A DNA stretch of 64,000 nt from Phyllobacterium sp. T1293. GTDB taxonomy: Bacteria > Pseudomonadota > Alphaproteobacteria > Rhizobiales > Rhizobiaceae. This document shows positions 33,370 to 42,074 of this stretch, one piece after another; the first letter of the stretch is position 1; each line of letters opens with the position of its first letter. The notes beneath the pieces were generated by a model, which worked only from the letters and a program-made list of their open reading frames with translations, was not told where the DNA came from and made no database searches. The DNA is taken from assembly GCF_020731415.2 (NCBI RefSeq), contig NZ_CP088273.1, positions 3,415,001 through 3,479,000 on the forward strand. The letters run 5' to 3'. The translations under genes and the position numbers were made by a program.

Positions 33370-34685
33370 CCGACACAACTCTCAATCCTGCAACAACTGC
33401 TCCAGCCAAAGTGATCAGGCGCGACATTGGTCTCAAGCGCCGCTACGCTGCGGAACGCCGGTTCAAACTTTACGGCATCATAGCCATTGCCATCGGCCTG
33501 TTTTTTCTGGTTGCGCTGCTCTATTCGGTTATCTCGAACGGCTATACTGCCTTCTGGCAGACGGAGCTTAATCTTTCGGTCAAGCTCGACGAAAAGATCA
33601 TTGATCCGACCAACAAACGCGCCACCGATCCGACGGTTTTGCTGACTGCGAACTATCCTGTTCTGGTGCGCAATGCACTGGCGGAAAAGCTCGGTGTCAG
33701 CCTTGATGACAAGCCTGGTATCCGCGAATTGAGCAAGCTTGTATCGGATGGTTCGCGCAGCCAGCTGCGTGAACTGGTTGCCGGAAATCCGGCGCTGATC
33801 GGCACGACACAGAATCTCTGGGTCCTGACCGGCGGCGATATCGACTCCGCTTTTAAAGGCCAGATTGATCTGACCGTTGATCAGGCAAACCGCAAGGTTT
33901 CGGATCGTCAGGTCGCCTGGATGAACACCCTTAGCAAGGAAGGTGTGATGGCGCAGCGGTTCAACACTGGCCTGTTCACCTTCGGCGCATCGAGCCGTCC
34001 GGAAACATCAGGTCTTGGCGTTGCGCTGATCGGCTCGCTTTACATGATGCTGATTGTGCTCTGCCTTTCGCTGCCGATTGGCGTGGCCGCTTCGATCTAT
34101 CTGGAAGAATATGCCAAGAAGAGCCGCCTGACCGATATTATCGAGGTCAATATCAACAATCTGGCGGCTGTTCCGTCAATCGTCTTTGGTCTTCTCGGGC
34201 TTGCCGTCTTCATTAACTTCTTCGGCCTGCCGCGTTCCGCCTCGCTGGTCGGTGGTCTGGTTCTGACCCTGATGACGCTGCCGACAATCATCATCGCGAC
34301 ACGCGCCGCCTTGCGCGCCGTGCCGCCATCCATCCGCTCGGCGGCGCTGGGTGTTGGTGCATCGAAAACGCAGATGGTGTTCCATCACGTACTGCCGCTC
34401 GCTGCACCCGGCATCCTGACCGGGACGATCATCGGCCTCGCCCATGCGCTTGGCGAAACGGCGCCGCTGCTGCTGATCGGCATGGTGGCCTTTGTTGCCA
34501 ATTATCCGGTCACGCCGCTTGATCCTTCGACTGCGCTGCCGGTGCAGATCTATATGTGGGCCAACGAGGCGGAACGCGCCTTTGTGGAACGCACGTCAGG
34601 CGCTATCATCGTGCTGCTTCTGTTTCTCGCAGTCATGAATATTGGAGCCATCATTCTGCGTCGCCGCTTTGAGCGGCGCTGGTAA
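33366..34685 (+). CDS. pstA: Phosphate ABC transporter permease PstA
   Basis: A 439-residue permease with an N-terminal DUF3333-type region (one membrane helix at about residues 35-58 and a periplasmic part to about 210) and a C-terminal permease domain with the EAA loop ([21 protein letters not shown]). The ATG overlaps the pstC stop (ATGA). Together with PstC it forms the membrane channel. Confidence 0.93.
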   Translation: MTDTTLNPATTAPAKVIRRDIGLKRRYAAERRFKLYGIIAIAIGLFFLVALLYSVISNGYTAFWQTELNLSVKLDEKIIDPTNKRATDPTVLLTANYPVLVRNALAEKLGVSLDDKPGIRELSKLVSDGSRSQLRELVAGNPALIGTTQNLWVLTGGDIDSAFKGQIDLTVDQANRKVSDRQVAWMNTLSKEGVMAQRFNTGLFTFGASSRPETSGLGVALIGSLYMMLIVLCLSLPIGVAASIYLEEYAKKSRLTDIIEVNINNLAAVPSIVFGLLGLAVFINFFGLPRSASLVGGLVLTLMTLPTIIIATRAALRAVPPSIRSAALGVGASKTQMVFHHVLPLAAPGILTGTIIGLAHALGETAPLLLIGMVAFVANYPVTPLDPSTALPVQIYMWANEAERAFVERTSGAIIVLLLFLAVMNIGAIILRRRFERRW

Positions 34686-34699
34686 AACGGGAGCGAACC

Positions 34700-35521
34700 A
34701 TGAATCTGATGACAGAACGATCTCTCGAAAAAGCGGTAAACGACAAAATGAATGCACAGGTCAATACGATCAAAATGCAGGGCAAGGATGTCACCGTTCA
34801 CTATGGTGAAAAGCAGGCCCTGTTTGGTGTCAGCCTCGATGTGCCTGAGAAGATGGTCACAGCGCTGATCGGTCCATCCGGCTGCGGCAAGTCCACCTTC
34901 CTGCGCTCGCTGAACCGCATGAATGACACGATTGAAGGCTGCAAGATCGGCGGCAAGATCACGCTCGATGAAGAGGATATCTACAATCCGAAGATCGACG
35001 TGGTTGAACTGCGCGCCCGTGTCGGCATGGTCTTCCAGAAGCCCAATCCATTTCCGAAATCCATCTTCGAAAATGTTGCCTATGGCCCACGCATCCATGG
35101 CCTTGCCAAGAACCGGCACGAGCTGGAAGAAATCGTCGAGAAGAGCCTGCGCCGCGCCAGCCTTTTTGACGAGGTGAAGGACCGCCTGCATGAAGCTGGT
35201 ACAGGTCTTTCCGGCGGTCAGCAGCAGCGCCTGTGCATCGCCCGCGCCATAGCGGTCAGCCCGGAAGTTATCCTGATGGACGAACCCTGCTCGGCGCTTG
35301 ATCCGATTGCCACGGCGAAGGTCGAAGAACTCATCGACGAACTGCGCCAGAACTACACCATTGTCATCGTGACCCACTCGATGCAGCAGGCCGCCCGCGT
35401 TTCACAGCGCACGGCCATGTTCCATCTGGGTAATCTTGTCGAGGTGGGTGATACGGAAATGATGTTCACCAATCCGACGGAAAAGCGCACGCAGGACTAC
35501 ATCACCGGACGCTTCGGCTAA
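34700..35521 (+). CDS. pstB: Phosphate ABC transporter ATP-binding protein
   Basis: A 273-residue ATPase. Walker [10 protein letters not shown] is at residues 58-66, the signature LSGGQQQRL and Walker [13 protein letters not shown] follow. It energises PstCA. GGGAG precedes the ATG. The first 25 residues form a variable extension before the domain starts. Confidence 0.96.
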   Translation: MNLMTERSLEKAVNDKMNAQVNTIKMQGKDVTVHYGEKQALFGVSLDVPEKMVTALIGPSGCGKSTFLRSLNRMNDTIEGCKIGGKITLDEEDIYNPKIDVVELRARVGMVFQKPNPFPKSIFENVAYGPRIHGLAKNRHELEEIVEKSLRRASLFDEVKDRLHEAGTGLSGGQQQRLCIARAIAVSPEVILMDEPCSALDPIATAKVEELIDELRQNYTIVIVTHSMQQAARVSQRTAMFHLGNLVEVGDTEMMFTNPTEKRTQDYITGRFG

Positions 35522-35544
35522 TCACGGGAAACAGGGATAAAAAA

Positions 35545-36270
35545 ATGACCGAGACGCAACACACCGTCCGTTCCTATGACGACGAACTGAAGTTCCTGAC
35601 CCACAAGATTGCCGAGATGGGCGGCCATGCGGAACGCATGGTCGAACAGGCCGTCACCGCCATGGTGAATTCCGATAATGCGCTGGCCCAGCGCGTTATT
35701 TCCGATGACCTCATTCTTGATGCCGGACAGCGCGAGATTGACGAGAAGGCCATCACCATCATCGGCAAGCGTCAGCCCATGGCAATTGACCTGCGCGAAA
35801 TCATCGGTGCCATCCGTATTTCGTCCGATCTCGAACGGGTTGGCGATCTGGGCAAGAACATCGCCAAGCGCGTTGTTGCCGTCACCGATACGCGCCAGAC
35901 GCTCTCCGTCTATCGCGGTCTGCAGACCATCGCCGAACTCGCCCTGACACAGCTCAAGGATGTGCTCGACGCCTATGCGACGCGTTCCGTGCAGCAGGTC
36001 AATATTGTCCGCGAGCGTGATGACGAAATCGATGCGCTCTACACATCGTTGTTCCGCGAACTTCTGACTTACATGATGGAAGATCCGCGCAACATTTCTG
36101 CCTGCACGCACCTTCTCTTCTGCGCCAAGAATATCGAGCGCATCGGAGACCATGCGACGAATATTGCTGAAACGGTCTATTACATCGTGACGGGTGCGCA
36201 GCTTCCAGCCGAACGGCCCAAGGAAGACCAGACCCACAGCATCATCGTTGATGAAGCCAGACAGCCTTAA
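35545..36270 (+). CDS. phoU: Phosphate signalling protein PhoU
   Basis: A 241-residue, all-helical PhoU with two repeats of the three-helix bundle. The metal-binding patterns are visible (about SSDLERVGDLGKNIAKR in the first half and CAKNIERIGDHATNIAE in the second). PhoU links Pst activity to the PhoR kinase and keeps PhoB off when phosphate is plentiful. It lies 23 bp behind pstB. Confidence 0.95.
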   Translation: MTETQHTVRSYDDELKFLTHKIAEMGGHAERMVEQAVTAMVNSDNALAQRVISDDLILDAGQREIDEKAITIIGKRQPMAIDLREIIGAIRISSDLERVGDLGKNIAKRVVAVTDTRQTLSVYRGLQTIAELALTQLKDVLDAYATRSVQQVNIVRERDDEIDALYTSLFRELLTYMMEDPRNISACTHLLFCAKNIERIGDHATNIAETVYYIVTGAQLPAERPKEDQTHSIIVDEARQP

Positions 36271-36284
36271 TCAGGAATCCAGCA

Positions 36285-36971
36285 ATGGCGATAGCTCCCA
36301 AAATCACAGTTGTCGAAGACGAGGAAGCGCTCAGCGTCCTTCTCCGGTACAATCTTGAAGCCGAAGGCTATGTCGTCGAGACAATCGCACGTGGCGACGA
36401 GGCCGAGATCGCGCTGCGTGAAAAAGTGCCTGATCTGCTCATCCTCGACTGGATGCTGCCGGGCCTTTCCGGCATTGAACTCTGCCGCCGTCTGCGGGCG
36501 CGGCGCGAGACGGAAATCCTGCCGATCATCATGCTGACAGCGCGTGGCGAAGAAAGCGAACGGGTGCGCGGTCTGGCGACGGGTGCTGATGACTATATGG
36601 TCAAGCCGTTCTCGACCCCGGAACTGCTCGCCCGTATCAAGGCCATGCTGCGCCGGGTCAATCCGAGCCTCCTGTCGCATGTGCTGAGTTTTGGCGATCT
36701 GAAGCTTGATCGCGAGCAGCACCGGGTGTTCCGCAAGGAACGCGAGTTGAAGCTTGGTCCAACCGAGTTCCGTCTGCTGGAATTTTTGATGCAATCACCA
36801 GGCCGGGTTTTCTCACGCGGTCAGCTTCTTGATAATGTCTGGGGCGCTGACATCTATGTGGATGATCGCACGGTTGACGTCCATGTCGGACGGCTGCGCA
36901 AGGCTATCAATATTGGCCGCTCGATCGATCCGATCCGCACTGTGCGCGGTGCCGGTTATTCGTTTGGTTGA
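36285..36971 (+). CDS. phoB: Phosphate regulon response regulator PhoB
   Basis: A 228-residue OmpR/PhoB-type regulator. The receiver domain (1-120) has the acidic pair at 11-12, phosphorylated Asp 55 (LDWMLPG), Thr in MLTARG and Lys in VKPFS. The winged-helix domain (130-228) ends in RTVRGAGYSFG. It is the last gene of the pst operon and so amplifies its own synthesis. Its kinase PhoR is not in the window. Confidence 0.95.
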   Translation: MAIAPKITVVEDEEALSVLLRYNLEAEGYVVETIARGDEAEIALREKVPDLLILDWMLPGLSGIELCRRLRARRETEILPIIMLTARGEESERVRGLATGADDYMVKPFSTPELLARIKAMLRRVNPSLLSHVLSFGDLKLDREQHRVFRKERELKLGPTEFRLLEFLMQSPGRVFSRGQLLDNVWGADIYVDDRTVDVHVGRLRKAINIGRSIDPIRTVRGAGYSFG

Positions 36972-37000
36972 TGGGTTTAAAATAGCTGTACAACGTGTGG

Positions 37001-37297
37001 TTCGTGGTTCGACATAACAACCCATGAGGGAGAGTGAGGATGCAAGGCTAATCGCAAAGGTTGCAGAACATGGCTTCCCTTAACCTCAATCCCTCCGCGT
37101 CATCCTCGGGCTTGACCCGAGGACCCACGGCTAAGAAGCTCAAAACGAACTCGGAGCTGGGCGCTATTTAATTATGGGTCCTCGGGTCAAGCCCGAGGAT
37201 GACGGAGATTCGGAGCTACAGGGAGTCAAGTTCTGCACTCTCTGCGATTAGCTCGCATCCTCACTGTCCCTCATGGTTGTTATGTCGAACCACGAAC
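37001..37297. repeat. Nested palindromic intergenic element, copy 2 (complete)
   Basis: The outer arms are 37001-37070 and 37230-37297: the right arm is the reverse complement of the left (GTTCGTGGTTCGACATAACA against TGTTATGTCGAACCACGAAC). The inner arms are 37098-37127 and 37175-37204 (CGTCATCCTCGGGCTTGACC and its complement), each itself an inverted repeat. It fills the gap between phoB and the VWA gene. No ORF of note is present. It is the best-preserved copy of the family. Confidence 0.9.
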
Positions 37298-37319
37298 TAC
37301 ATCCCCTACCGCTCACAAC

Positions 37320-38510
37320 CTAATGCCTGCGCGAAAGCTCCCGTGTTGCCTGTTCAATACCGGCAAGGGTCATTGGGTACATGCGATCAGCGAAAATCTT
37401 GCGGACCATTGCGGTTGAGGCGGTGTAGCCCCAATACTGTTCTTTTGATGGGTTGAGCCAGGCGGCATTCTTCCAGTGATCGAGAACGCGGCCAAGCCAG
37501 ATGGCACCGGCTTCCTCATTCCAGTGTTCGACGGACCCACCCGGATGGGACACTTCATAGGGCGCCATGGCGGCATCGCCGACGAAAATCACCTTGTAGT
37601 CAGGTCCATATTTGTGGATTACATCAAGGGTCGGAATCTTTTCCGCATGGCGGCGGCGATTGTCCTTCCACACGCCCTCATAGAGGCAATTGTGGAAATA
37701 AAAATACTCCATGTGTTTGAATTCCGAGCGCACGGCGGAGAACAGCTCTTCAGCGATCTTGATGTGCTCATCCATGGAACCGCCGACATCGAAAAACATC
37801 AGCAACTTGACGTGATTGCGCCGTTCCGGGCGGGTCTGCACATCGAGATAGCCGTGCTCGGCTGTTGATTTGATGGTGCCTGACAGATCAAGCTCGTCAT
37901 CCGCGCCCTCACGCACCCAGCGGCGCAGGCGTTTCAACGCGACCTTGATGTTGCGGGTGCCAAGCTCCACACTGTCATCAAAATTCTTGAATTCGCGCTT
38001 GTCCCAGACCTTCACCGCGCGGCCATGGCGGCCCTCATCCTGACCGATCCGCACTCCTTCCGGATTATAGCCATAGGCGCCGAACGGCGAGGTGCCAGCG
38101 GTGCCGATCCATTTTGACCCGCCCTGATGCCGGCCCTTTTGCTCTTCCAGCCGCTGGCGCAATGTTTCCATCAGCTTGTCAAAACCGCCAAGCGCCTCAA
38201 TCAGCTTTTTCTCTTCTTCCGTGAGATGTTTTTCGGCAAGACGCCGCAGCCATTCTTCAGGGAGATTGGCAATGTCGATACCATTCTCGCCGGTCAGGGA
38301 TTCCAGTCCCTTGAACACATGGCCGAACACCTGATCGAAGCGGTCCATATGCCGCTCATCTTTTACCAGTGCCGAGCGGGCGAGATAATAGAACCCCTCG
38401 ACATCGTAGCTCACCAGCCCGGCATCCAGTCCTTCAAGCAATGTCAGATATTCCCGCAGCGATACGGGAATTTTTGCAGCTTTCAGTTCAAGAAAGAAGG
38501 GAATGAACAT
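37320..38510 (-). CDS. VWA domain protein, CoxE-like
   Basis: A 396-residue protein of the VWA containing CoxE-like family (PF05762). The von Willebrand A core begins near residue 235; the metal site reads DVGGSM at 241-246, so the first serine of the canonical DxSxS is a glycine, a variant common in this family. It is the last gene of a four-gene minus-strand operon led by a MoxR ATPase; MoxR and VWA proteins typically cooperate in protein or metal-centre maturation. The target is unknown. Confidence 0.88.
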   Translation of the reverse strand: MFIPFFLELKAAKIPVSLREYLTLLEGLDAGLVSYDVEGFYYLARSALVKDERHMDRFDQVFGHVFKGLESLTGENGIDIANLPEEWLRRLAEKHLTEEEKKLIEALGGFDKLMETLRQRLEEQKGRHQGGSKWIGTAGTSPFGAYGYNPEGVRIGQDEGRHGRAVKVWDKREFKNFDDSVELGTRNIKVALKRLRRWVREGADDELDLSGTIKSTAEHGYLDVQTRPERRNHVKLLMFFDVGGSMDEHIKIAEELFSAVRSEFKHMEYFYFHNCLYEGVWKDNRRRHAEKIPTLDVIHKYGPDYKVIFVGDAAMAPYEVSHPGGSVEHWNEEAGAIWLGRVLDHWKNAAWLNPSKEQYWGYTASTAMVRKIFADRMYPMTLAGIEQATRELSRRH

Positions 38511-38517
38511 GAGGTGA

Positions 38518-38964
38518 TTATACCATTTTCAGATATTCAATGAATGGGGTCAGTTCACCGATGCGGTCATAAAGTTTGCGCGCCGTTTCATTGTCATGGG
38601 CAGTAGTCCAATAGACGTATTGCGAGCCAACCTTTGTCGCCTCGACATGAACAGCCTCGATCAGCGCGCGGCCAATGCCCTGACCGCGTATGTCAGGGTC
38701 GGCGTAAAGGTCCTGCAGATAGCAGGTATCGGCGATGGTCCAGCAGTGGCGATGAAAAAGGTAATGCGCAAGACCAACAGGCTTGCCGTCAAGCTCGGCG
38801 AGAAAGCCGCGATATTCGTGTTCGCCGCCGGAAAGCAGCCGCTTGAATGTCGTCTGATAAACGTCTTCGGCTACGGATGTTTCGTAGAACGTCAGATAGG
38901 CTGTCCAGAGGCGACGCCATTCGGGTTCATCGGCTTTCTCGATGGGACGGATGGTCAAACTCAT
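38518..38964 (-). CDS. GNAT family N-acetyltransferase
   Basis: A 148-residue acetyltransferase. DLYADPDIRGQGIGRALIEAV is the acetyl-CoA loop (Q/RxxGxG/A), and VYWTTAHDNETARKLYDRIG is motif B. The start overlaps the stop of the Nudix gene (ATGA), and the VWA gene follows 7 bp later, so it is in the operon of the MoxR gene. The substrate is unknown. Confidence 0.88.
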   Translation of the reverse strand: MSLTIRPIEKADEPEWRRLWTAYLTFYETSVAEDVYQTTFKRLLSGGEHEYRGFLAELDGKPVGLAHYLFHRHCWTIADTCYLQDLYADPDIRGQGIGRALIEAVHVEATKVGSQYVYWTTAHDNETARKLYDRIGELTPFIEYLKMV

Positions 38965-39395
38965 TGGGGTATCCGATCAAGCAGTTGATTCATGCCAAAG
39001 CCAAGTCTGTCATTCGCTTCTGCAAGGCTCATCCAGAAAAAACGGAAACGAACCGGCGGCTCACCACCATGCGAGAAATTCTCGTAGTGTTCCCATGTAT
39101 CTGCCAGAGGCGGATTGAGCGGCGCATGGAAAAAACTGCGGCGATGATGTTGCAGGCCTTTTGGCTTGTGAAATTCATAGAGGACGGTTGCCAGATGGTT
39201 CATCTGTTTGGGGTAGGGCAGGCCCGTTTCCTCGCAGAATTCCCGCCCGGCAGCGGTCACAATATCCTCGCCGGGATCAACGGTTCCGCCGGGCACCTGC
39301 AATGCGACATCGGGAAAATCCGGTTCGTCGAAGACCAGAAGTTTTTCCCGATGCGTCGCATAGATCAGCACCTTCTTGATTTCAATGGGGGCCAC
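38961..39395 (-). CDS. Nudix hydrolase
   Basis: A 144-residue Nudix protein. The Nudix box GGTVDPGEDIVTAAGRE and the following FCEETGL match Gx5Ex7REUxEExGU fully. It probably hydrolyses nucleoside diphosphate derivatives; which one is not clear. I take the GTG at 39395, which lies 4 bp behind the MoxR stop; an in-frame TTG further up overlaps MoxR. It is coupled to the following GNAT gene. Confidence 0.85.
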   Translation of the reverse strand: MAPIEIKKVLIYATHREKLLVFDEPDFPDVALQVPGGTVDPGEDIVTAAGREFCEETGLPYPKQMNHLATVLYEFHKPKGLQHHRRSFFHAPLNPPLADTWEHYENFSHGGEPPVRFRFFWMSLAEANDRLGFGMNQLLDRIPQ

Positions 39396-39399
39396 AATG

Positions 39400-40239
39400 C
39401 TAGCCCTGCCGTCTTGCCATGAAGGCCAGCCGTTCAAACAGATGCACGTCCTGCTCGTTTTTCAGCAAGGCGCCATGCAGTTTGGGCAGTGCGTTCTTGG
39501 GATCGGCGCGCAGATCCTCCGGTGCGATGTCGTCGGCAACGAGAAGCCTGATCCAGTCCAGCGCTTCGGAAGTGGAGGGTTTCTTCTTCAGCCCCGCGAC
39601 ATCGCGGATCTCGTAGAATTGGGTGAGGGCGGCACGAACAAGATTCTGCTTGATGCCGGGATAGTGAACTTCGATGATTCTGGTCAGCGTATCCACGTCG
39701 GGGAAGCGGATATAGTGGAAGAAACAGCGGCGCAGGAAAGCGTCGGGCAGTTCCTTTTCATTGTTTGAAGTGATGATGACAATTGGCCGATGGACGGCGC
39801 GGATTGTTTCGCCCGTCTCGTAAACATGGAATTCGTTGCGGTCGAGTTCCTGCAGGAGATCATTGGGAAACTCGATATCGGCCTTGTCGATCTCATCGAT
39901 CAGCAGCACAACCTTTTTGTCGGTCGTAAAGGCATTCCACAACTTGCCCGGTTTGATGTAGTTGGCGATATCGTTGAATTTGGCATCGCCAAGCTGCGAA
40001 TCGCGCAGACGGCTGACCGCATCATATTCGTAGAGACCTTGCTGGGCCTTGGTGGTGGATTTGACGTTCCACTCGATCAGTTCCAGATCAAGCGCCGCAG
40101 CAATCTGCCGGGCAAGCTCGGTCTTGCCGGTGCCGGGCTCACCTTTGACCAGCAGCGGGCGTTCCAGCGCAATCGCCGCATTGACCGCCACCATCAAATC
40201 CTTATCGGCCACATAAGCCGCTGTTCCTTCAAACCGCAT
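39400..40239 (-). CDS. MoxR-family AAA+ ATPase
   Basis: A 279-residue MoxR-type ATPase. Walker A GEPGTGKT at residues 33-40, Walker B VVLLIDEIDKAD near 105, sensor 1 ITSNNEKELPDAFLRRC. It acts as a chaperone that remodels or loads metal or cofactor into target proteins, usually with a VWA partner such as the CoxE-like protein of this operon. The ATG at 40239 has AAAGGGA 5 bp upstream; longer in-frame starts lie in a non-conserved stretch. Confidence 0.92.
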   Translation of the reverse strand: MRFEGTAAYVADKDLMVAVNAAIALERPLLVKGEPGTGKTELARQIAAALDLELIEWNVKSTTKAQQGLYEYDAVSRLRDSQLGDAKFNDIANYIKPGKLWNAFTTDKKVVLLIDEIDKADIEFPNDLLQELDRNEFHVYETGETIRAVHRPIVIITSNNEKELPDAFLRRCFFHYIRFPDVDTLTRIIEVHYPGIKQNLVRAALTQFYEIRDVAGLKKKPSTSEALDWIRLLVADDIAPEDLRADPKNALPKLHGALLKNEQDVHLFERLAFMARRQG

Positions 40240-40393
40240 CGCATTCCCTTTCATGATGGGCAAAGAGTAAGGATGTGACGCGGCGAGGGCAAGAGAGAGC
40301 AATGCAGTCGTTCGGGAGGGCGCAACAACGGTTTTGCAAATTTCCCTCTCTACCACACCCGCTTTTGCGTCTGGTTATTGATGAGGTGGGAAA

Positions 40394-40628
40394 GACGGGC
40401 GATCCAAAAGGGGAACGCGGAAGTCCTGGTATTGGTAGTGTAGTTGGTGCGTTCCCCGGAGATTTTCCTGTTTCAATCAAGAAAATAACCGGATCACCCG
40501 TCGCGATGACTGGTTTTATCCTTGTGAGATAAAACCGCTTCCCCTGCAGGGTTAACAGCCCCGCAGGTGAAATCACCGGTCCTTTCCTGACTTCAGAAGG
40601 TTTCCGGAGCATTCCCGCCGGAAAGGAC
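40394..40628. other. Non-coding region dense in inverted repeats
   Basis: Within about 235 bp I find: 12-bp pair 40394-40405/40491-40502 (one mismatch) enclosing GGGGAACGC 40410-40418/GCGTTCCCC 40449-40457; GGTTTTATC 40512-40520/GATAAAACC 40528-40536; CCTGCAGGG 40543-40551/CCCCGCAGG 40559-40567 (one mismatch); GGTGA 40566-40570/TCACC 40573-40577; GTCCTTTCC 40579-40587/GGAAAGGAC 40620-40628. No convincing ORF exists. It may be a structured RNA or another class of palindromic repeat. The strand is unknown. Confidence 0.6.
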
Positions 40629-40710
40629 ACCATCAGAATAAGCGAGGCTGGATGGTGTTGGATAAGTTGGCACGATTTTTTTGAAAATGGGTGGTTGCAG
40701 CAATTATTGT

Positions 40711-41115
40711 GCGTGGTTCGCCCTTCGACAGGCTCAGGAGTCTCACCATGAGGGAGAGTGGAGATGCACGACAATCGCAAAGGTTGCAGAATAAAGGTTG
40801 CAGAATATAGCTCCCGATATCTCAATCCGCTCCGTCATCACCTCAACCCGCTCCGTCATCCTCGGGCTTGACCCGAGGACCCACGACAAAGGGGAAGGAA
40901 CGACTACAATTTTCGTGCTTCTCGATCATGGTCCTCGGGTCATCCTCGGGTTTAACCCGAGGACTGAGGATGACGGAGAGAGAGGGTTGCAGGGAGCCAA
41001 GTTCTGCAACTATTGCGCTACACCTTCAACTATTGCGCTGCACCTTTATGTGCTGCAATCTCTGCGATCAGCCTTGCATCCACCCAATCTCCCTCATGGT
41101 TGTTATGTCGAACCA
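40711..41115. repeat. Nested palindromic intergenic element, copy 3 (expanded)
   Basis: It has the same outer and inner modules as copy 2, but is longer (about 405 bp). Inner palindromes begin at 40854 and again at 40930-40972. Short tandem duplications are inside it: AGGTTGCAGAATA units near 40780-40806, a 20-bp unit near 40820-40860, and CAACTATTGCGCT units at 41007 and 41027. The left outer arm ends in CCCTTCGACAGGCTCAGGA instead of the ACATAACA form of copy 2. Confidence 0.85.
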
Positions 41116-41146
41116 TGCATCATTGTTCTGCCAGGTTTCATCCTCA

Positions 41147-41725
41147 TCACGATGCAGGCACACTCACATAAACAGGCACACCTTCAAAATCCTGTTTGCC
41201 CAGTGGAACGCCCGCAATGCGCAGGATGGCGTAGCTGATTGTCAGGTGAAAATAGAAATTGGGCAGCACGTAATCGCGCAGGAAGGGCAGTCCCTGAAAA
41301 TGCCGCGTGTTGCCGCGCCACGTCACCTCCACCGGCAACTCCTCTGTTCCATCAATCTCTTCGGGGCGGATGGTCTGGAGGTAGTCAACCGTGTCGCGGA
41401 GATAGGCAATGAGAGTAGCAAAACTCTGCTCCGACTCGTGAAAGTCCTGATGATAACCACGATTGAACACAGCAAACCGCCAGTCATCGGGCGCCGGCAA
41501 TTCATGCCGGGCAAGCCGGGCCGTACAGCCCCGGACGCCATCCGTCAGAATTTGCACCTGTATTTTCAGGGGAAACATATCCGGTGCCAGTCTCTGCTCC
41601 AGCAGGGGATAGGCATCCGTGTCGCGCGTCAATGCGTAAGCTTCGGCCTTTTGGAGGAACGCCGCGCAATTGCCGAGCAAACGCGTGAAAACCGGCACTG
41701 AAGCCTGATACATGGAAATCGTCAT
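41147..41725 (-). CDS. DUF1993 family protein
   Basis: A 192-residue DUF1993 protein. The start TISMYQASVPVFTRLLGN and the later HFQGLPFLRDYVLPNFYFHLTISYAILR with GVPLGKQDF are typical of the family, which has the DinB-like four-helix fold and may bind a metal through histidines. Function unknown. It is a single gene, convergent with the repeat on one side and divergent from the 6S RNA. Confidence 0.85.
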   Translation of the reverse strand: MTISMYQASVPVFTRLLGNCAAFLQKAEAYALTRDTDAYPLLEQRLAPDMFPLKIQVQILTDGVRGCTARLARHELPAPDDWRFAVFNRGYHQDFHESEQSFATLIAYLRDTVDYLQTIRPEEIDGTEELPVEVTWRGNTRHFQGLPFLRDYVLPNFYFHLTISYAILRIAGVPLGKQDFEGVPVYVSVPAS

Positions 41726-41852
41726 GGCGCGTATCCCCCGCTTACCCGGCTAATCGTAGCGTGCCGAGGCGCTGCCAACAACCGGACAGCTGACAAGTTG
41801 TGTCAGCAGTGGAAAATCGCTCTGCGCGCACTGGTGCAATGCATGCATCCAT

Positions 41853-41860
41853 CCTATATT
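41853..41860 (+). promoter_or_regulatory. Likely -10 of the 6S RNA gene
   Basis: TCCTATAT, with TATATT inside, stands about 20 bp before the first conserved 6S stem bases. A -35 is not certain. Confidence 0.4.
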
Positions 41861-41879
41861 CGGATCGGCGCTCTGCGCT

Positions 41880-42010
41880 TCTCGACAGGAGAGACATATT
41901 CCCCGGGCCTTAATGATCCCTTAGGGAGCTGTCCCTGAGGAGGCCCGTGGGCTTCTTCACACGGCACCCACCTACTTTGTAGGTTCCCGGGATCGACTTC
42001 TCCATCGGTT
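41880..42010 (+). ncRNA. ssrS: 6S RNA
   Basis: The region reads as an alphaproteobacterial 6S RNA: a closing stem GGAGA ... TTCTCC, then CCCCGGG paired with CCCGGGA, a large internal bubble (AATGATCCCTTAGGG / CTTTGTAGG region) and terminal stems with CCCGTGGGC and GGCACCCAC. 6S RNA mimics an open promoter and holds the housekeeping RNA polymerase in stationary phase. Its place directly ahead of the 5-formyl-THF cyclo-ligase gene is the classic context. The ends are approximate. Confidence 0.87.
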
Positions 42011-42074
42011 GTGTGGACGCCACTTTTGTTTCATCCCGAGCTGGCGGTTGCTGGCGCCTCATGAAATCAAGCCA

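Noticed and set aside
40229..40825. 198-residue minus-strand ORF in the structured non-coding region
   Set aside because: It spans inverted repeats and part of repeat copy 3; no domain, no ribosome site, odd composition.
40850..40980. Inner palindromes as transcription terminators
   Set aside because: They have strong stems but no T-runs and occur in multiple copies with both orientations; they are repeat family parts.
40711..41115. Repeats as a possible CRISPR array
   Set aside because: Units are few, of unequal spacing and palindromically arranged; no spacers of constant length and no cas genes.
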